Assembly (NCBI GenBank): GCA_022647565.1
Contig: JALCLA010000003.1
Coordinates: 589,640 to 653,639 of the forward strand
Origin: Chiayiivirga sp.
GTDB lineage: Bacteria > Pseudomonadota > Gammaproteobacteria > Xanthomonadales > Xanthomonadaceae
Length of the DNA: 64,000 nucleotides
Direction of reading: 5' to 3'
The position numbers were made by a program, and so were the translations under genes. The notes beneath the pieces are model-generated. The model had not been told where the DNA came from, ran no database searches, and worked only from the letters and a program-made list of their open reading frames with translations. Below are positions 8,327 through 19,756 of the stretch, one piece after another (the stretch's first letter is position 1; every line of letters begins with the position of its first letter).

Positions 8327-9586
8327 TCAGTCCACCGAGATCTGTTGCACATCCGCTGGACGCGGCCCGGCATCAACCGCTAGCGGCGGCTGGCGACTCC
8401 AGCAATTGGCGGGCTGGTCATCGATGGCAACCCAGAAGCGCGTGCCCGGTTCCGCTTCACCGTTGGCGTGCAGCAACCAACCGATGCGCGAATCGTGATG
8501 CTCCGCCATGCGCCATTGCGCACCCAGGTGCGCGCGGCAATACGCATCGGCATCGCCTCGGCTGGTCAAGGCGGAACCCGCAATCGAGGGTGTCAACGCG
8601 ATCTCGACATAGCTCCAGGAATCGCTCAGGCTCGTCTCGGGCGGCGGGCGATCGTCCCGACGCAGGCACAGCACCGGGCGCAGGCTGGAACAGGCGGTAT
8701 CACCGCGATACGCGTCACAGCGTCCATCTTCGGTGGGCGCGTACGGCTGGCCATTGCAAGCCGCAGACACCACGCCGGCGTAGCGTGTCGGCGATCCGAA
8801 GCCCCAGGTCATGCCGCGAGGTTCACCGTCAATGGCCACGTCCATCGGCACCGACGCCAATCCGGGGGCGAGTTGATCGAGTGCCTCCTGACCCGGCGCT
8901 GGCGCGATGGGCACGTCGGAGTCGATCATCGATTGCGGCCAGGAGAACCCCTGCGGCCTGAGCAAGGCGATTCCGAGCGCGACGGCGGCCGGCACGCCAA
9001 TCCACGCCGCAATCCGGTTTGCCGCTCGCGATTGGCGCTCCGGATGCTCAGTCCAGGCCCACCGATCCACCACCCGCGTACCGGCCAGCACGTCGTGAAG
9101 GCCGTGCTTGTGTCGGGTGAAAGGGATCAGGAAGTACCCCAACGCAAAGAGCGGACTTTGCAGCACGGCACGGATCGTCGCGCGCTTCAGACTGATGCGT
9201 TCCCCCTGAAGATCGACGACCTTGATCCCGAGGGCCAGCTTCCCGAGCGTCGCCTGCACGCCTGAGGCTTCGGACAGGGCGCTGTAGGCGACGCCGGCCA
9301 GCCATTGCACCACGAGTGCAATGATCAACGCCGCCGTGAAGCCGTCGCTGGAATCCATCGCTACCGGCACCACCACGGCCATCAGGAACGCCATCCACGC
9401 CAGGATCGAACCGCCACTCGTCACGAGCAGCGAATCGATCAGCAGCGCCGCCATCTGGCGCCAGAATCCCGCATGGACCACCAGCAGCGACGCGTCGGCC
9501 ACCTGACCGGGCAAGGGAGAGCGAGCATGGGCTTCGACTCTGGGCATGGCATCACGGCGCAAGAAAGGGATTGATGCCGCCGCCAA
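8327..9586 (-). CDS. RDD-family membrane protein with an uncharacterised C-terminal domain
   Basis: The first half (about residues 35-175) is an RDD domain: an AALLIDSLL segment, several hydrophobic helices, and GQRxVGIKV-like ATLGKLALGIKVVD followed by the conserved LHDVLAGTRVV. Another transmembrane helix (about 190-205) leads to a roughly 200-residue C-terminal region with six or more cysteines and the segment RFWVAIDDQPANCW. I recall similar terminal segments in other Lysobacterales proteins but cannot name a function. The extent given uses a TTG start at 9586; an ATG at 9547 (MPRVEAHAR) is at least as likely. No clear ribosome binding site precedes either. Transport or stress roles proposed for RDD proteins should not be assumed here. 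Confidence 0.7.
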   Translation of the reverse strand: MAAASIPFLRRDAMPRVEAHARSPLPGQVADASLLVVHAGFWRQMAALLIDSLLVTSGGSILAWMAFLMAVVVPVAMDSSDGFTAALIIALVVQWLAGVAYSALSEASGVQATLGKLALGIKVVDLQGERISLKRATIRAVLQSPLFALGYFLIPFTRHKHGLHDVLAGTRVVDRWAWTEHPERQSRAANRIAAWIGVPAAVALGIALLRPQGFSWPQSMIDSDVPIAPAPGQEALDQLAPGLASVPMDVAIDGEPRGMTWGFGSPTRYAGVVSAACNGQPYAPTEDGRCDAYRGDTACSSLRPVLCLRRDDRPPPETSLSDSWSYVEIALTPSIAGSALTSRGDADAYCRAHLGAQWRMAEHHDSRIGWLLHANGEAEPGTRFWVAIDDQPANCWSRQPPLAVDAGPRPADVQQISVD

Positions 9587-9700
9587 CGATCACTGGGCGG
9601 GAGCGCGATCCCTGAACGGCGCCACGAAGCTTTCGGGGTTACGCCGAAGCCGCAGCGACGGACAGCGGCGACGATGCAATGGCCGCAACCCTTCGGCCCT

Positions 9701-9739
9701 TCGGAAAAAGCAAAGCCCCGAACTTGCCGGGGCTTTGCT
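9701..9739 (-). terminator. Rho-independent terminator of ftsH
   Basis: A perfect 12-bp stem (9709-9720 with 9728-9739) around a 7-base loop. On the minus strand it is followed directly by a run of five T residues. It lies 33 bases beyond the ftsH stop codon and is the clearest terminator in the window. Confidence 0.92.
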
Positions 9740-9771
9740 GCTGCGAAACGGATTGTCCGGGCGATGCAGGC

Positions 9772-11676
9772 TCAGGTCTGCGCCGCCGGGCCGCCGATGG
9801 GTGACATCGGGCGCGGTTGGTCCGGCTTGTTGCCGTTGCCGTTCTTGCCCCAGCCTGCCGGCGGCGGCGGCTCGCGTCCTTCCATGATCGCGTCGATCTG
9901 CGGTGCGTCGATGGTTTCGTACTGCAAGAGGGTCTTGGCCATGACGTGCAGCTTTTCCAGATTCTCGGTGAGGATCTGCGTCGACTTGGCATAGGCCTTG
10001 TCGAGGATGGCACGCACCACCTCGTCGATGCGGCGCGCGGTGTCGTCCGAGACGTTCTTGTGCTGGGTCACGGAGCGACCGAGGAACACCTCGTCCTCCT
10101 GCTCGCCGTAGGCAATCGGGCCGAGTTCGTCCGATAGCCCCCACTTGGTGACCATGTTGCGCGCCATGCGCGTGGCGCGCTCGATGTCGTTGCTGGCACC
10201 GGTGGTGACCTTGTCGGCACCGAAGATGATCTCCTCCGCCACGCGTCCGCCGTAGAGCGAACACAGTTGCGACTCGATCGCGGTGCGGTTGAAGCTGTAT
10301 TTGTCGCCCTCCGGAAGGTACATGGTCACGCCCAGCGCGCGGCCACGCGGAATGATGGTGACCTTGTAGACCGGGTCATGTTCGGGCACGAGGCGACCGA
10401 CGATGGCGTGGCCGGCCTCGTGGTAGGCGGTGAGCTTCTTCTCGTCCTCGCTCATCGCCATCGAGCGCCGCTCGGCACCCATCAGGATCTTGTCGCGCGC
10501 CTTGTCGAAGTGCTCCATCCGCACCTCCTTGGCGTTCTCGCGCGCGGCGAACAGCGCCGCTTCGTTCACCAGGTTGGCCAGATCGGCGCCGGAGAAACCC
10601 GGCGTTCCGCGCGCTATCGTCATCGGCACCACGTCGGCGTCGAGCGGCACCTTGCGCATGTGCACCTTGATGATCTGCTCGCGCCCCCTGACGTCAGGCA
10701 GCGGCACCACGACCTGGCGGTCGAAGCGACCCGGCCGCAACAGCGCCGGATCGAGCACATCGGGGCGATTGGTGGCCGCGATCACGATCACGCCCTCGCC
10801 GCCCTCGAAGCCATCCATCTCCACCAGCAACTGGTTGAGCGTCTGCTCGCGTTCGTCGTGCCCGCCGCCGAGGCCCGCACCGCGATGCCGGCCCACCGCA
10901 TCGATCTCGTCGATGAAGATGATGCACGGCGCCTGCTTCTTGGCCTGCTCGAACATGTCGCGCACGCGGCTGGCGCCGACGCCCACGAACATCTCGACGA
11001 AGTCCGAACCGGAGATCGAGAAGAACGGCACCTTGGCCTCGCCCGCGATCGCCTTCGCCAACAGGGTCTTGCCGGTGCCGGGCGAGCCCACCATCAGCAC
11101 GCCGCGCGGAATCTTGCCGCCGAGCTTCTGGAACTTGCCCGGATCGCGCAGGAATTCGACCAGTTCGCCGACTTCCTCCTTGGCTTCATCCACGCCGGCG
11201 ACGTCGGCGAAGGTGATCTTGATCTCGTTCTCGCCGCGCAACTTGGCGCGCGAGCGACCGAAGCTCATCGCGCCGCGGCCGCCGCTGCCGGCCTGGATCT
11301 GGCGATAGATGAAGATGAAGATGCCGAACATCAGCACATAGGGCAGGATCGTGCCGATCCACCACAGCGGACCGGGGCTGGTCGGGGGCGGCACCTGCTC
11401 GATTGCCACGTTGTGCTGGATCAGGTCGTTGACCAGGTCCTTGTCGCCCGGATTGTAGGTGGTGAACTTGCTGCCATCGCGGCGCTCGCCACTGATCGTG
11501 ACGCGATCCTCGGCAATCTTGACCTTGGACACGGCGTCGCTGCGCACCTGCGAGATGAATTCGTCGTAAGCCAGAGCCTGTGATCCGGCCGTGCGCGGCG
11601 AAAAACTCTGGAACACCGCCATCAGCACCACGGCGATGACTACCCAGAGCAGCAAGTTCTTCGCAAGATCGTTCAT
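9772..11676 (-). CDS. ftsH: ATP-dependent zinc metalloprotease FtsH
   Basis: Membrane-anchored AAA+ protease that degrades misfolded membrane proteins and regulators such as LpxC in other gammaproteobacteria. The ATG at 11676 ([11 protein letters not shown]) gives 634 residues and has GAGGGA about 11 bases upstream. Transmembrane helices lie at about 7-24 and 105-125, bracketing the periplasmic domain. Walker A is GSPGTGKT at 197-204, Walker B IIFIDEID at 252-259, the second region of homology about 303-320 with the Arg finger, and the zinc site HEAGH at 419-423. The C-terminus is Pro/Gly/Asn-rich. It follows rlmE, the usual rlmE-ftsH order, and ends at a strong terminator. Confidence 0.97.
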   Translation of the reverse strand: MNDLAKNLLLWVVIAVVLMAVFQSFSPRTAGSQALAYDEFISQVRSDAVSKVKIAEDRVTISGERRDGSKFTTYNPGDKDLVNDLIQHNVAIEQVPPPTSPGPLWWIGTILPYVLMFGIFIFIYRQIQAGSGGRGAMSFGRSRAKLRGENEIKITFADVAGVDEAKEEVGELVEFLRDPGKFQKLGGKIPRGVLMVGSPGTGKTLLAKAIAGEAKVPFFSISGSDFVEMFVGVGASRVRDMFEQAKKQAPCIIFIDEIDAVGRHRGAGLGGGHDEREQTLNQLLVEMDGFEGGEGVIVIAATNRPDVLDPALLRPGRFDRQVVVPLPDVRGREQIIKVHMRKVPLDADVVPMTIARGTPGFSGADLANLVNEAALFAARENAKEVRMEHFDKARDKILMGAERRSMAMSEDEKKLTAYHEAGHAIVGRLVPEHDPVYKVTIIPRGRALGVTMYLPEGDKYSFNRTAIESQLCSLYGGRVAEEIIFGADKVTTGASNDIERATRMARNMVTKWGLSDELGPIAYGEQEDEVFLGRSVTQHKNVSDDTARRIDEVVRAILDKAYAKSTQILTENLEKLHVMAKTLLQYETIDAPQIDAIMEGREPPPPAGWGKNGNGNKPDQPRPMSPIGGPAAQT

Positions 11677-11761
11677 GGTTGTGCGATTCCCTCGCAAGAG
11701 CCCGCAAATGATGTTGCAGACCTCTCGCGAACAGCGGTTTCAAGAATGGATTGGAACATCT

Positions 11762-12394
11762 TCATGGCTTTGGTTGCGCCAGTTTTCCGCTCGCGAAAGC
11801 ATAGACCTCGGACGAGCGGTTGCGTGATGCATCGGGTTTTCGCACCTTCACTTGTGCAAACCGTTTGCGCAAGTCCCGGATGTACTGATCGAACTCGGCT
11901 CCCTGGAACAGCTTGATCAGGAAGTTCCCGCCGACGCGCAGATGCGCATCGGCGAAATCGCGGGCCAGTTCGGCCAGGTACATCGAACGCGCCTGATCGA
12001 CCGACTCCACCCCTGTCATATTGGGGGCCATGTCGGACAGCACAAGGTCGACCGGCGCACCGCCGAGAGCCGCCTCCACCCGCGACAGTGGCTCGGCCTC
12101 TCTGAAATCGCCGTGAATGAACTCGACGCCGGCCAACGACGGCATGTCGAGGATGTCGAGCGCGATCACCCGGCCGGAATCCCCGAGCTCGCGCCGCACC
12201 AGCTGCGACCACCCGCCCGGCGCCGCGCCCAGATCCACCACCACCATGCCGGGCTTGAGCAGCTTGTCGCGCTCGATCAGCTCTTCCAGCTTGTAGGCCG
12301 CGCGCGAACGCAAGCCCTCGGCCTGGGCCTTCTTCACGTAGGGATCGGAAAAATGTTCGCGCAGCCAGCGCTGGCTGCTCTTGCTGCGGGCCAT
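11762..12394 (-). CDS. rlmE: 23S rRNA (uridine-2'-O)-methyltransferase RlmE (FtsJ/RrmJ)
   Basis: Methylates the 2'-O of U2552 in the A loop of 23S rRNA using SAM. SAM-binding motif is [14 protein letters not shown] at about 51-64. The catalytic tetrad K35-D121-K161-E196 is complete and corresponds to K38-D124-K164-E199 of the E. coli enzyme. The 210-residue length is typical. It is divergent from yhbY and upstream of ftsH, an arrangement shared by many gammaproteobacteria. Confidence 0.96.
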   Translation of the reverse strand: MARSKSSQRWLREHFSDPYVKKAQAEGLRSRAAYKLEELIERDKLLKPGMVVVDLGAAPGGWSQLVRRELGDSGRVIALDILDMPSLAGVEFIHGDFREAEPLSRVEAALGGAPVDLVLSDMAPNMTGVESVDQARSMYLAELARDFADAHLRVGGNFLIKLFQGAEFDQYIRDLRKRFAQVKVRKPDASRNRSSEVYAFASGKLAQPKP

Positions 12395-12487
12395 CGGTGC
12401 TGGTCAACCCGGGGAAATTCGGGCTGCATGATACCCTTTCGGCCCAGTTTCCCGCCCCGAACCACTTCCAACCCCGGCGTTCCGATC

Positions 12488-12793
12488 ATGTCCCAGACCC
12501 TTTCCGGCGCGCAAAAACGCTATCTGCGTGGCCTCGCCCATCCCCTCAAGCCGGTCGTCCTCGTCGGTGGCAAGGGCATCAGCGACGCCGTGGTGGCGGA
12601 GCTAGACCTCGCGCTGGAAAGGCATGAACTGCTCAAGGCCAAGGTCGCGGCGGAAGACCGCGACACGCGCGATGCCTGGATCTCCCAGTTGGCGGAACGG
12701 TCGGGGGCCGCGCTGATCCAGCGCGTCGGTCACACCGTCACGCTGTACCGTCCCCGCAGCGAGAAGCCCGAGATCGTTCTGCCGCGCGGTTGA
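12488..12793 (+). CDS. yhbY: Ribosome assembly RNA-binding protein YhbY (CRM domain)
   Basis: Single CRM-domain protein of 101 residues associated with pre-50S ribosomal particles. The ATG at 12488 (MSQTLSGAQKRYLRGLAH) is chosen because the family begins here; longer in-frame starts run back through the intergenic region and the rlmE antisense strand. The RNA-binding GxxG loop is VGGKGIS. It is divergent from rlmE, as in E. coli. Confidence 0.93.
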   Translation: MSQTLSGAQKRYLRGLAHPLKPVVLVGGKGISDAVVAELDLALERHELLKAKVAAEDRDTRDAWISQLAERSGAALIQRVGHTVTLYRPRSEKPEIVLPRG

Positions 12794-12805
12794 TCGACGC
12801 CCGCG

Positions 12806-13183
12806 ATGAGCCTGCTGGAAGAACGCCCGGAAGGCCTGCATCTGGTGCGCTGGGTGCGCATCGATGCCGTGGCGGTCGGGTCGCGCGAATTCGTCGCCAG
12901 TTTTCTGCTCGCTCCCGACGCGGTTCGGGACCACTGGGCCCCGTGCACGCCGGATCAGATCGACGACGCGGCGATCGCCGAGGTGCTCGCCCTTGAGCCC
13001 GCGCTGGTCCTGCTGGGCACGGGCCAGCACCAGCGCCTGCCCACGCCGAAGCTACTGGCCGAGTTCCTGCGTCGCGGCATCGGCCTGGAAGCCATGGACA
13101 ACGCCGCCGCTGCCCGCACCTACAACCTGTTGGCTGGCGAAGGCCGGCGCGTGGTGGCGGCCTTCCTGCTGGGTGAAACCTAG
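12806..13183 (+). CDS. Mth938-like domain-containing protein (DUF498)
   Basis: A 125-residue cytoplasmic protein of the Mth938/NDUFAF3-like fold. Diagnostic segments are VLLLGTGQ-like [14 protein letters not shown] and [24 protein letters not shown], with the conserved M-D-N-x(n)-A-x-R-T-Y-N pattern. The bacterial role is not established; the mitochondrial homologue assists complex I assembly. It lies 12 bases after yhbY and ahead of xseA, probably co-transcribed. Confidence 0.85.
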   Translation: MSLLEERPEGLHLVRWVRIDAVAVGSREFVASFLLAPDAVRDHWAPCTPDQIDDAAIAEVLALEPALVLLGTGQHQRLPTPKLLAEFLRRGIGLEAMDNAAAARTYNLLAGEGRRVVAAFLLGET

Positions 13184-13227
13184 CCCGGCCGCAGCGGCCA
13201 GGTCTCGTTCTGCGCTATGGTCGCGGC

Positions 13228-14590
13228 ATGCCCACACCACTCGCCGCTGAACGCCAGGTCCTCACGCCGTCCCAGCTCAACACGCTGGCGCGGGATCTGC
13301 TGGAAGGCGCGTTTCCGCTGATCTGGGTGGAGGGCGAACTCTCGGGCGTATCCCGGCCTGCCTCGGGGCATCTGTACTTCACCCTCAAGGATGCGCGCGC
13401 ACAGGTGCGCTGCGCCCTGTTCAAGCCCAAGACGCAATGGTTGAAGTTCCGGCCGGCCGACGGCGTGAAGGTGCTGTTGCGCGCGCGGCTCACGGTGTAC
13501 GAGGCGCGCGGCGACTATCAGCTCATCGTCGAGCACATGGAAGAGGCGGGAGAAGGCGCCTTGCTGCGCGCCTTCGAAGAACTGAAGGCCCGGCTCGCCG
13601 CAGAAGGCCTGTTCGATCCGCAGCGCAAGCAAGCCCTGCCCCGCTTCGTGCGCCGGCTGGGACTGATCACTTCACCCACCGGCGCCGCGGTGCGCGACGT
13701 GCTGGGCATCCTCATGCGTCGCTTTCCCTTGCTTGACGTGGAGCTGCTGCCGGTACTGGTACAGGGCGACGGCGCCCCGGGTCAGATCGCGCGAACCCTG
13801 CAACGCGCCGATGCCTCGCGCCGTTACGACGCCCTGCTGCTTACTCGCGGCGGTGGCTCGCTGGAGGACCTGCAGGCCTTCAACGACGAGGGCCTGGCGC
13901 GCGCCATCGCCGCCTGCGCCACGCCCGTGGTCTGCGCCGTGGGGCATGAAACCGACACCAGCATCGCGGATTTCGTGGCGGACCTGCACGCCGCCACGCC
14001 CTCGGTTGCAGCCGAGCTCCTGGTCCCCGATCGGCTCGCACTCGCCGTCCTGCTGCGGCGCCAGCACGCGCGCCTCGCCCAGGTTGCGCGCCGCCGGCTC
14101 GAATCCCACACCCAGCACCTGGATCAGTTGCAACAGCGGCTGCGAGCCCAGGCCCCGCTGCAACGCCTGCTGCGCGGACGCGAACGACTGGCGGCCGCGC
14201 GACGCGAACTGACCCTGCAGTTCGCCCACTCGCTGCGCCAGCGCCGCGAACGACGGCTGCGTCTGGGCCTGCGCCTGGGCAAGCGGACATCCGAGCCACC
14301 GACTTTCGGAGTTGCACCAGCGGCTGCGATTCGCCTCCGAACGCCAGCGCGGTGTCACCGTCCGCCTGCTGGAGCGTCGCACGCTGCAGCTGCGCGAGCT
14401 GGGACGCTCGCTGAATGCAGTCAGTCCGCTCGCGACGCTGGCGCGCGGATACGCCATCCTGCGTGATCCCGACGATGGCCGGGTCATCGCCAGCACGCAG
14501 GGACTGCGCGAACGGCAGATGGTGCTTGGCCGCCTGATCGACGGCGAGATCGAACTTCGGATCGAACGCATTTCCCCCGATCGCGACTGA
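13228..14590 (+). CDS. xseA: Exodeoxyribonuclease VII large subunit XseA (frameshifted)
   Basis: Large subunit of the single-strand-specific exonuclease VII. The N-terminal OB fold is seen from [19 protein letters not shown] through [16 protein letters not shown]. The catalytic region has [33 protein letters not shown] and [15 protein letters not shown]. The coiled-coil C-terminal part changes frame by one base at about 14265-14285. The new frame continues through [12 protein letters not shown] to the family C-terminus [14 protein letters not shown]. The upstream frame alone ends at 14466 with an Ala/Arg-rich artefact. A single-base sequencing error is the most economical reading. The small subunit gene xseB is not in this window. 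Confidence 0.88.
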
Positions 14591-14602
14591 CCGGCGGGCG
14601 CG

Positions 14603-14631
14603 TTGACGCTGTCATCCGCGGCCCCGACAAT
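14603..14631 (+). promoter_or_regulatory. Sigma-70-type promoter of the ThDP-enzyme/ALDH operon
   Basis: TTGACG (14603-14608) is separated by 17 bases from GACAAT (14626-14631). A purine-rich leader with AAAAGGGGAAC as ribosome binding site follows before the ATG at 14664. It lies in the gap just after xseA, so the downstream pair has its own promoter. Confidence 0.6.
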
Positions 14632-14663
14632 GCGGGACGGGGATCACACAAAAGGGGAACAGC

Positions 14664-16304
<1,641 letters not shown>

Positions 16305-16329
16305 TCCCGCCCGCCACGAGGATATCGCC

Positions 16330-17760
16330 ATGCTGAAGGACACATACCCCTACTACCTCGCCGGCAAGGCGGTCTACGCCAATACCGATCTCGAGGTCAC
16401 GGACAAGTACACGGGCAAGGTCGCAACCCGCGTGGCAATGGCCGATGCGAAGGCCATCGACGCCGGGATCGCGGCGGCCGTGGCATCGCAGCAAGCGATG
16501 GCGGCGTTCCCGCCCTACAAGCGCCAGGCGGTGCTCAACCATTGCGTGGCGCGCTTCACCGAGCGCTTCGAGGAGATCGCACAGGCGTTGTGCGCGGAGG
16601 CCGGCAAGCCGATCAAGGATGCGCGTGGTGAAGTTTCGCGCCTGATCGACACCTTCCGCGTCGCGGCCGAGGAATCGGTACGGATCGGCGGCGAGGTGAT
16701 GAACCTGGAAATCTCGGCGCGCGCGAAAGGTTACCGCGGCATGTGGAAACGCGTGCCGATCGGCCCCTGCTCGCTGATCTCGCCGTTCAATTTCCCCTTG
16801 AACCTAGCCGCGCACAAGATTGCGCCAGCCATCGCAGCAGGTTGCACCTGGGTGATGAAACCCGCGTCGCGCACTCCGATCGGCGCGCTGATCATGGGTG
16901 AGGTGCTGGCCGAAACCGACTTGCCGCCCGGCGTGTTCTCGATCCTGCCCGCGCACCGCGACGGTGCCGACCTGTTCACCGAGGACGACCGGCTCAAGCT
17001 GCTCAGCTTCACCGGCTCGCCGCAGGTCGGCTGGGAACTGAAAGCCAAGGCCGGGCGCAAGAAAGTGGTGCTGGAACTGGGTGGCAATGCGGCCTGCCTG
17101 GTCGATGCCGACCAGAAGGATCGCCTTGACCACGTGGTCGAACGCCTGGTGTTCGGCGCGTTCTACCAGTCCGGGCAGAGCTGCATCAGCGTGCAGCGCA
17201 TCCTCATCCATGCCGACATCTACGACACCGTGCGCGACAAGCTCGTGGCTGCGGTAAAGGCCCTGAAGATGGGCGATCCCAGGCTCGAGGACACCTTCAT
17301 CGGCCCGATGATTTCCGAAGGCGAGGCCAAGCGCCTGGACGGCTGGGTCCGGAACGCGGTGAAGGCCGGCGCCACCCTGCTCTGCGGCGGCCAGCGTGAA
17401 GGCGCGATGCTGCAGGCCACGCTGCTGGAGAACGTACCGCAAACCACCGAGATCAATTGCGAGGAAGCCTTCGGCCCGGTCGCTGCGCTTTACCGCTTCG
17501 ATGATTTCGACGCCGCGCTCGAACAGATCAACGCCAGCAAGTTCGGGCTTCAGGCTGGCCTGTTCACCACCAACATCAACAAGGCCATGCGCGCATGGGA
17601 TCACCTCGACGTGGGCGGCGTGGTGATCAACGACGTACCGAGCTGGCGCGTCGACAACATGCCCTACGGCGGGGTGAAGGACTCGGGCCTCGGGCGCGAA
17701 GGCGTGCGCTACGCAATCGAGGACATGACCGAGATCCGGCTGCTGGTGATCCGCGATTGA
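16330..17760 (+). CDS. NAD(P)-dependent aldehyde dehydrogenase
   Basis: A 476-residue member of the aldehyde dehydrogenase superfamily, oxidising an aldehyde to the acid. It shows SPFNFPLNLAAHKIAPA (coenzyme site), the SFTGSPQVGW loop, catalytic general base Glu near residue 249 (LELGGNAACLVD) and nucleophile Cys near 285 (SGQSCISVQR). The C-terminal EEAFGPVAALYRF motif is also present. MPYGGVKDSGLGREG closes the family pattern. It resembles the lactaldehyde/glyceraldehyde-type branch but the substrate cannot be assigned. It sits 25 bases behind the ThDP enzyme with GAGGATATCGCC before its ATG, so the two are almost certainly co-transcribed. Confidence 0.88.
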   Translation: MLKDTYPYYLAGKAVYANTDLEVTDKYTGKVATRVAMADAKAIDAGIAAAVASQQAMAAFPPYKRQAVLNHCVARFTERFEEIAQALCAEAGKPIKDARGEVSRLIDTFRVAAEESVRIGGEVMNLEISARAKGYRGMWKRVPIGPCSLISPFNFPLNLAAHKIAPAIAAGCTWVMKPASRTPIGALIMGEVLAETDLPPGVFSILPAHRDGADLFTEDDRLKLLSFTGSPQVGWELKAKAGRKKVVLELGGNAACLVDADQKDRLDHVVERLVFGAFYQSGQSCISVQRILIHADIYDTVRDKLVAAVKALKMGDPRLEDTFIGPMISEGEAKRLDGWVRNAVKAGATLLCGGQREGAMLQATLLENVPQTTEINCEEAFGPVAALYRFDDFDAALEQINASKFGLQAGLFTTNINKAMRAWDHLDVGGVVINDVPSWRVDNMPYGGVKDSGLGREGVRYAIEDMTEIRLLVIRD

Positions 17761-17833
17761 GCACCCTGCGCGGGCGCTAACCCCGAACTGCCGCACCCTG
17801 CGTTGACAGCGACTCCCCAACCCGGAGGTCGCC

Positions 17834-19681
17834 ATGAAACGCCCCTTGTGTGTCGCCATTGCCCTTGCCCTCACCCTCGCCGCCGGTTGTTCGACCCGCG
17901 AGTCGCGTCAGGCATCCTCAGTCAAGCCGCCGTCCGAGACCGAAACTGTCGAAGTCAAGGAGCAACTCGCCGCTGTCGCAGATGCGGCGCAGCTCAAGGA
18001 TGACCGTGCGGCGACGGGCAATGCGAGCGTGCGCGCCGAGGCACCCATGCGCCTCGAGCGCGAGCGCGACGAGGGCCGTGTCGACGCAGCGCCGGCGTCG
18101 AAGCAGGTTGCAGCCAGCGCTGCGCTTGTCGCCCAGGAGGCAGTTGCCGTCACCCACATGAGCCTCCCGCCGGCAGCGCCGCCAGCACCACCCGCGCCCG
18201 GCATCGTCGCCACGCCCGCGACGCCCCCACCCTATTCCGAACCGTCCAATCGCGAGAATTACGCAGCGATCGCGTCCAATCCGATCCAGCGGGTAGCGGA
18301 GAACCCGGTGTCCACCTTCTCGATCGACGTGGACAGCGGCAGCTACGCCAACGTGCGACGCATGCTGGTGGCCGGTTCGCTGCCGCCCTCGGACGCGGTG
18401 CGCGCCGAGGAGATGATCAACTACTTCGACTACGGCTACGCACCGCCCGCGAATGCGGCGACGCCCTTCTCCGTCACCACCGAGCTCGCTCCGGCTCCGT
18501 GGAATCCGAATCGGCAACTGCTGATGGTCGGGATCAAGGGTTACGAAGTGCCGGCAGAGCGCATTCCCGCGGCCAACCTCGTGTTCCTGATCGACACGTC
18601 CGGGTCGATGCAGTCACCGGACAAGATCGAGCTGCTCAAGCAGGCTTTCGCCCAGATGGTGAACACGCTGCGCCCGCAGGATCGTGTTTCGATCGTCACC
18701 TACGCCGGTTCCGCCGGCTTGGTGTTGCCCGCAACGCCGGGCAGCGACAAGGCCACGATCCTCGGCGCGCTGGAGCAGCTCTACGCCGGCGGTTCCACCA
18801 ATGGCGGCGCCGGGATCGAGCTGGCCTACGCCACCGCCCAACAGAACTACATCGACGGCGGCGTCAACCGCGTCATCCTCGCCACCGATGGGGACTTCAA
18901 CGTCGGCACCGTCGACATCGATGCACTCAAGACCCTGGTTGAGGCCAAGCGCGAAAGCGGCGTGGCGCTGACCACGCTGGGCTTCGGTACCGGCAACTAC
19001 AACGATGAACTCTCGGAGCAACTGGCCGACATCGGCAACGGCAACCACGCCTACATCGACACTCTGGCCGAAGGTCGCAAGGTGCTGGTCGAGGAGCTCT
19101 CGTCCACCATGCTCACCATCGCCAAGGACGTGAAAATCCAGATGGAGTTCAACCCGTCAGTGGTGGCCGAGTATCGCCTGATCGGCTACGAGAACCGCGC
19201 CCTGCGACGCGAGGACTTCAACAACGACAAGGTCGACGCAGGCGAGATCGGCGCCGGCCACGATGTCACCGCGTTGTACGAACTGGCGCTGGTCGGTTCG
19301 GGCGGGGAAAGCGTCGATCCGCTGCGTTACGGCAGCGACTCCGGGAGCAGGCAAGCCGCAAGCGGCGAGGTCGGCTTCCTGCGCCTGCGCTACAAGGCGC
19401 CGAACGGCAACACCAGCCGCCTGATCGAGCAGCCGATCGCCACCGCATCGATGCGCAAGCAGGCGAGTGAACGCCTGCAGTTCGCGGCCTCGGTCGCGGC
19501 CTTCGCCGATTCGCTCGATGGCAGCAGGCACCTCGGCACCTGGACCCTGGATGATGTCGCCAGGCTTGCGCAGGGCGCGCGTGGCAAGGACGCGGACGGC
19601 TATCGCGGCGAGTTCGTGGCCCTGGTGGAGCAGGCACGCGCGCTCAAGGCCGGCATCGCGCCGGTTGCGATCGCGCACTGA
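17834..19681 (+). CDS. von Willebrand factor type A domain lipoprotein (YfbK-like)
   Basis: A 615-residue predicted lipoprotein: signal peptide with lipobox LAAGC and lipidated Cys at 19. A long low-complexity Ala/Pro/Glu region (20-140) follows. Then comes the conserved N-terminal extension of YfbK-type proteins (NPVSTFSIDVDSGSYANVRR). The VWA domain begins about residue 245, with MIDAS motif DTSGS at 254-258 and later threonine and aspartate contributors (LATDGDFNVG). The C-terminal domain (about 430-610) matches the family. CCGGAGGTCGCC before the ATG is a good ribosome binding site. Function is unknown; its association with an ECF sigma factor and a membrane protein downstream suggests a shared signalling or envelope role. 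Confidence 0.85.
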   Translation: MKRPLCVAIALALTLAAGCSTRESRQASSVKPPSETETVEVKEQLAAVADAAQLKDDRAATGNASVRAEAPMRLERERDEGRVDAAPASKQVAASAALVAQEAVAVTHMSLPPAAPPAPPAPGIVATPATPPPYSEPSNRENYAAIASNPIQRVAENPVSTFSIDVDSGSYANVRRMLVAGSLPPSDAVRAEEMINYFDYGYAPPANAATPFSVTTELAPAPWNPNRQLLMVGIKGYEVPAERIPAANLVFLIDTSGSMQSPDKIELLKQAFAQMVNTLRPQDRVSIVTYAGSAGLVLPATPGSDKATILGALEQLYAGGSTNGGAGIELAYATAQQNYIDGGVNRVILATDGDFNVGTVDIDALKTLVEAKRESGVALTTLGFGTGNYNDELSEQLADIGNGNHAYIDTLAEGRKVLVEELSSTMLTIAKDVKIQMEFNPSVVAEYRLIGYENRALRREDFNNDKVDAGEIGAGHDVTALYELALVGSGGESVDPLRYGSDSGSRQAASGEVGFLRLRYKAPNGNTSRLIEQPIATASMRKQASERLQFAASVAAFADSLDGSRHLGTWTLDDVARLAQGARGKDADGYRGEFVALVEQARALKAGIAPVAIAH

Positions 19682-19725
19682 CCATCTGGTTCGAACCTGG
19701 AGGCGTCGATCCGTTCCGACTACAC

Positions 19726-19756
19726 GCCGCGCAGCGTATGGCTTACGCTGCGCGGC
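19726..19756 (+). promoter_or_regulatory. Perfect 13-bp inverted repeat abutting the ECF sigma start codon
   Basis: GCCGCGCAGCGTA (19726-19738) and its exact complement (19744-19756) flank a 5-base loop, and the right arm ends at the base before the ATG at 19757. No T-run follows, so it is not an ordinary terminator. In RNA it would occupy the ribosome binding region; in DNA it could be an operator. Confidence 0.6.

Noticed and set aside
19686..19700. GGTTCGAACC resembling a tRNA T-loop
   Set aside because: No acceptor or anticodon stem can be formed around it; it is a short palindrome after the VWA stop codon.
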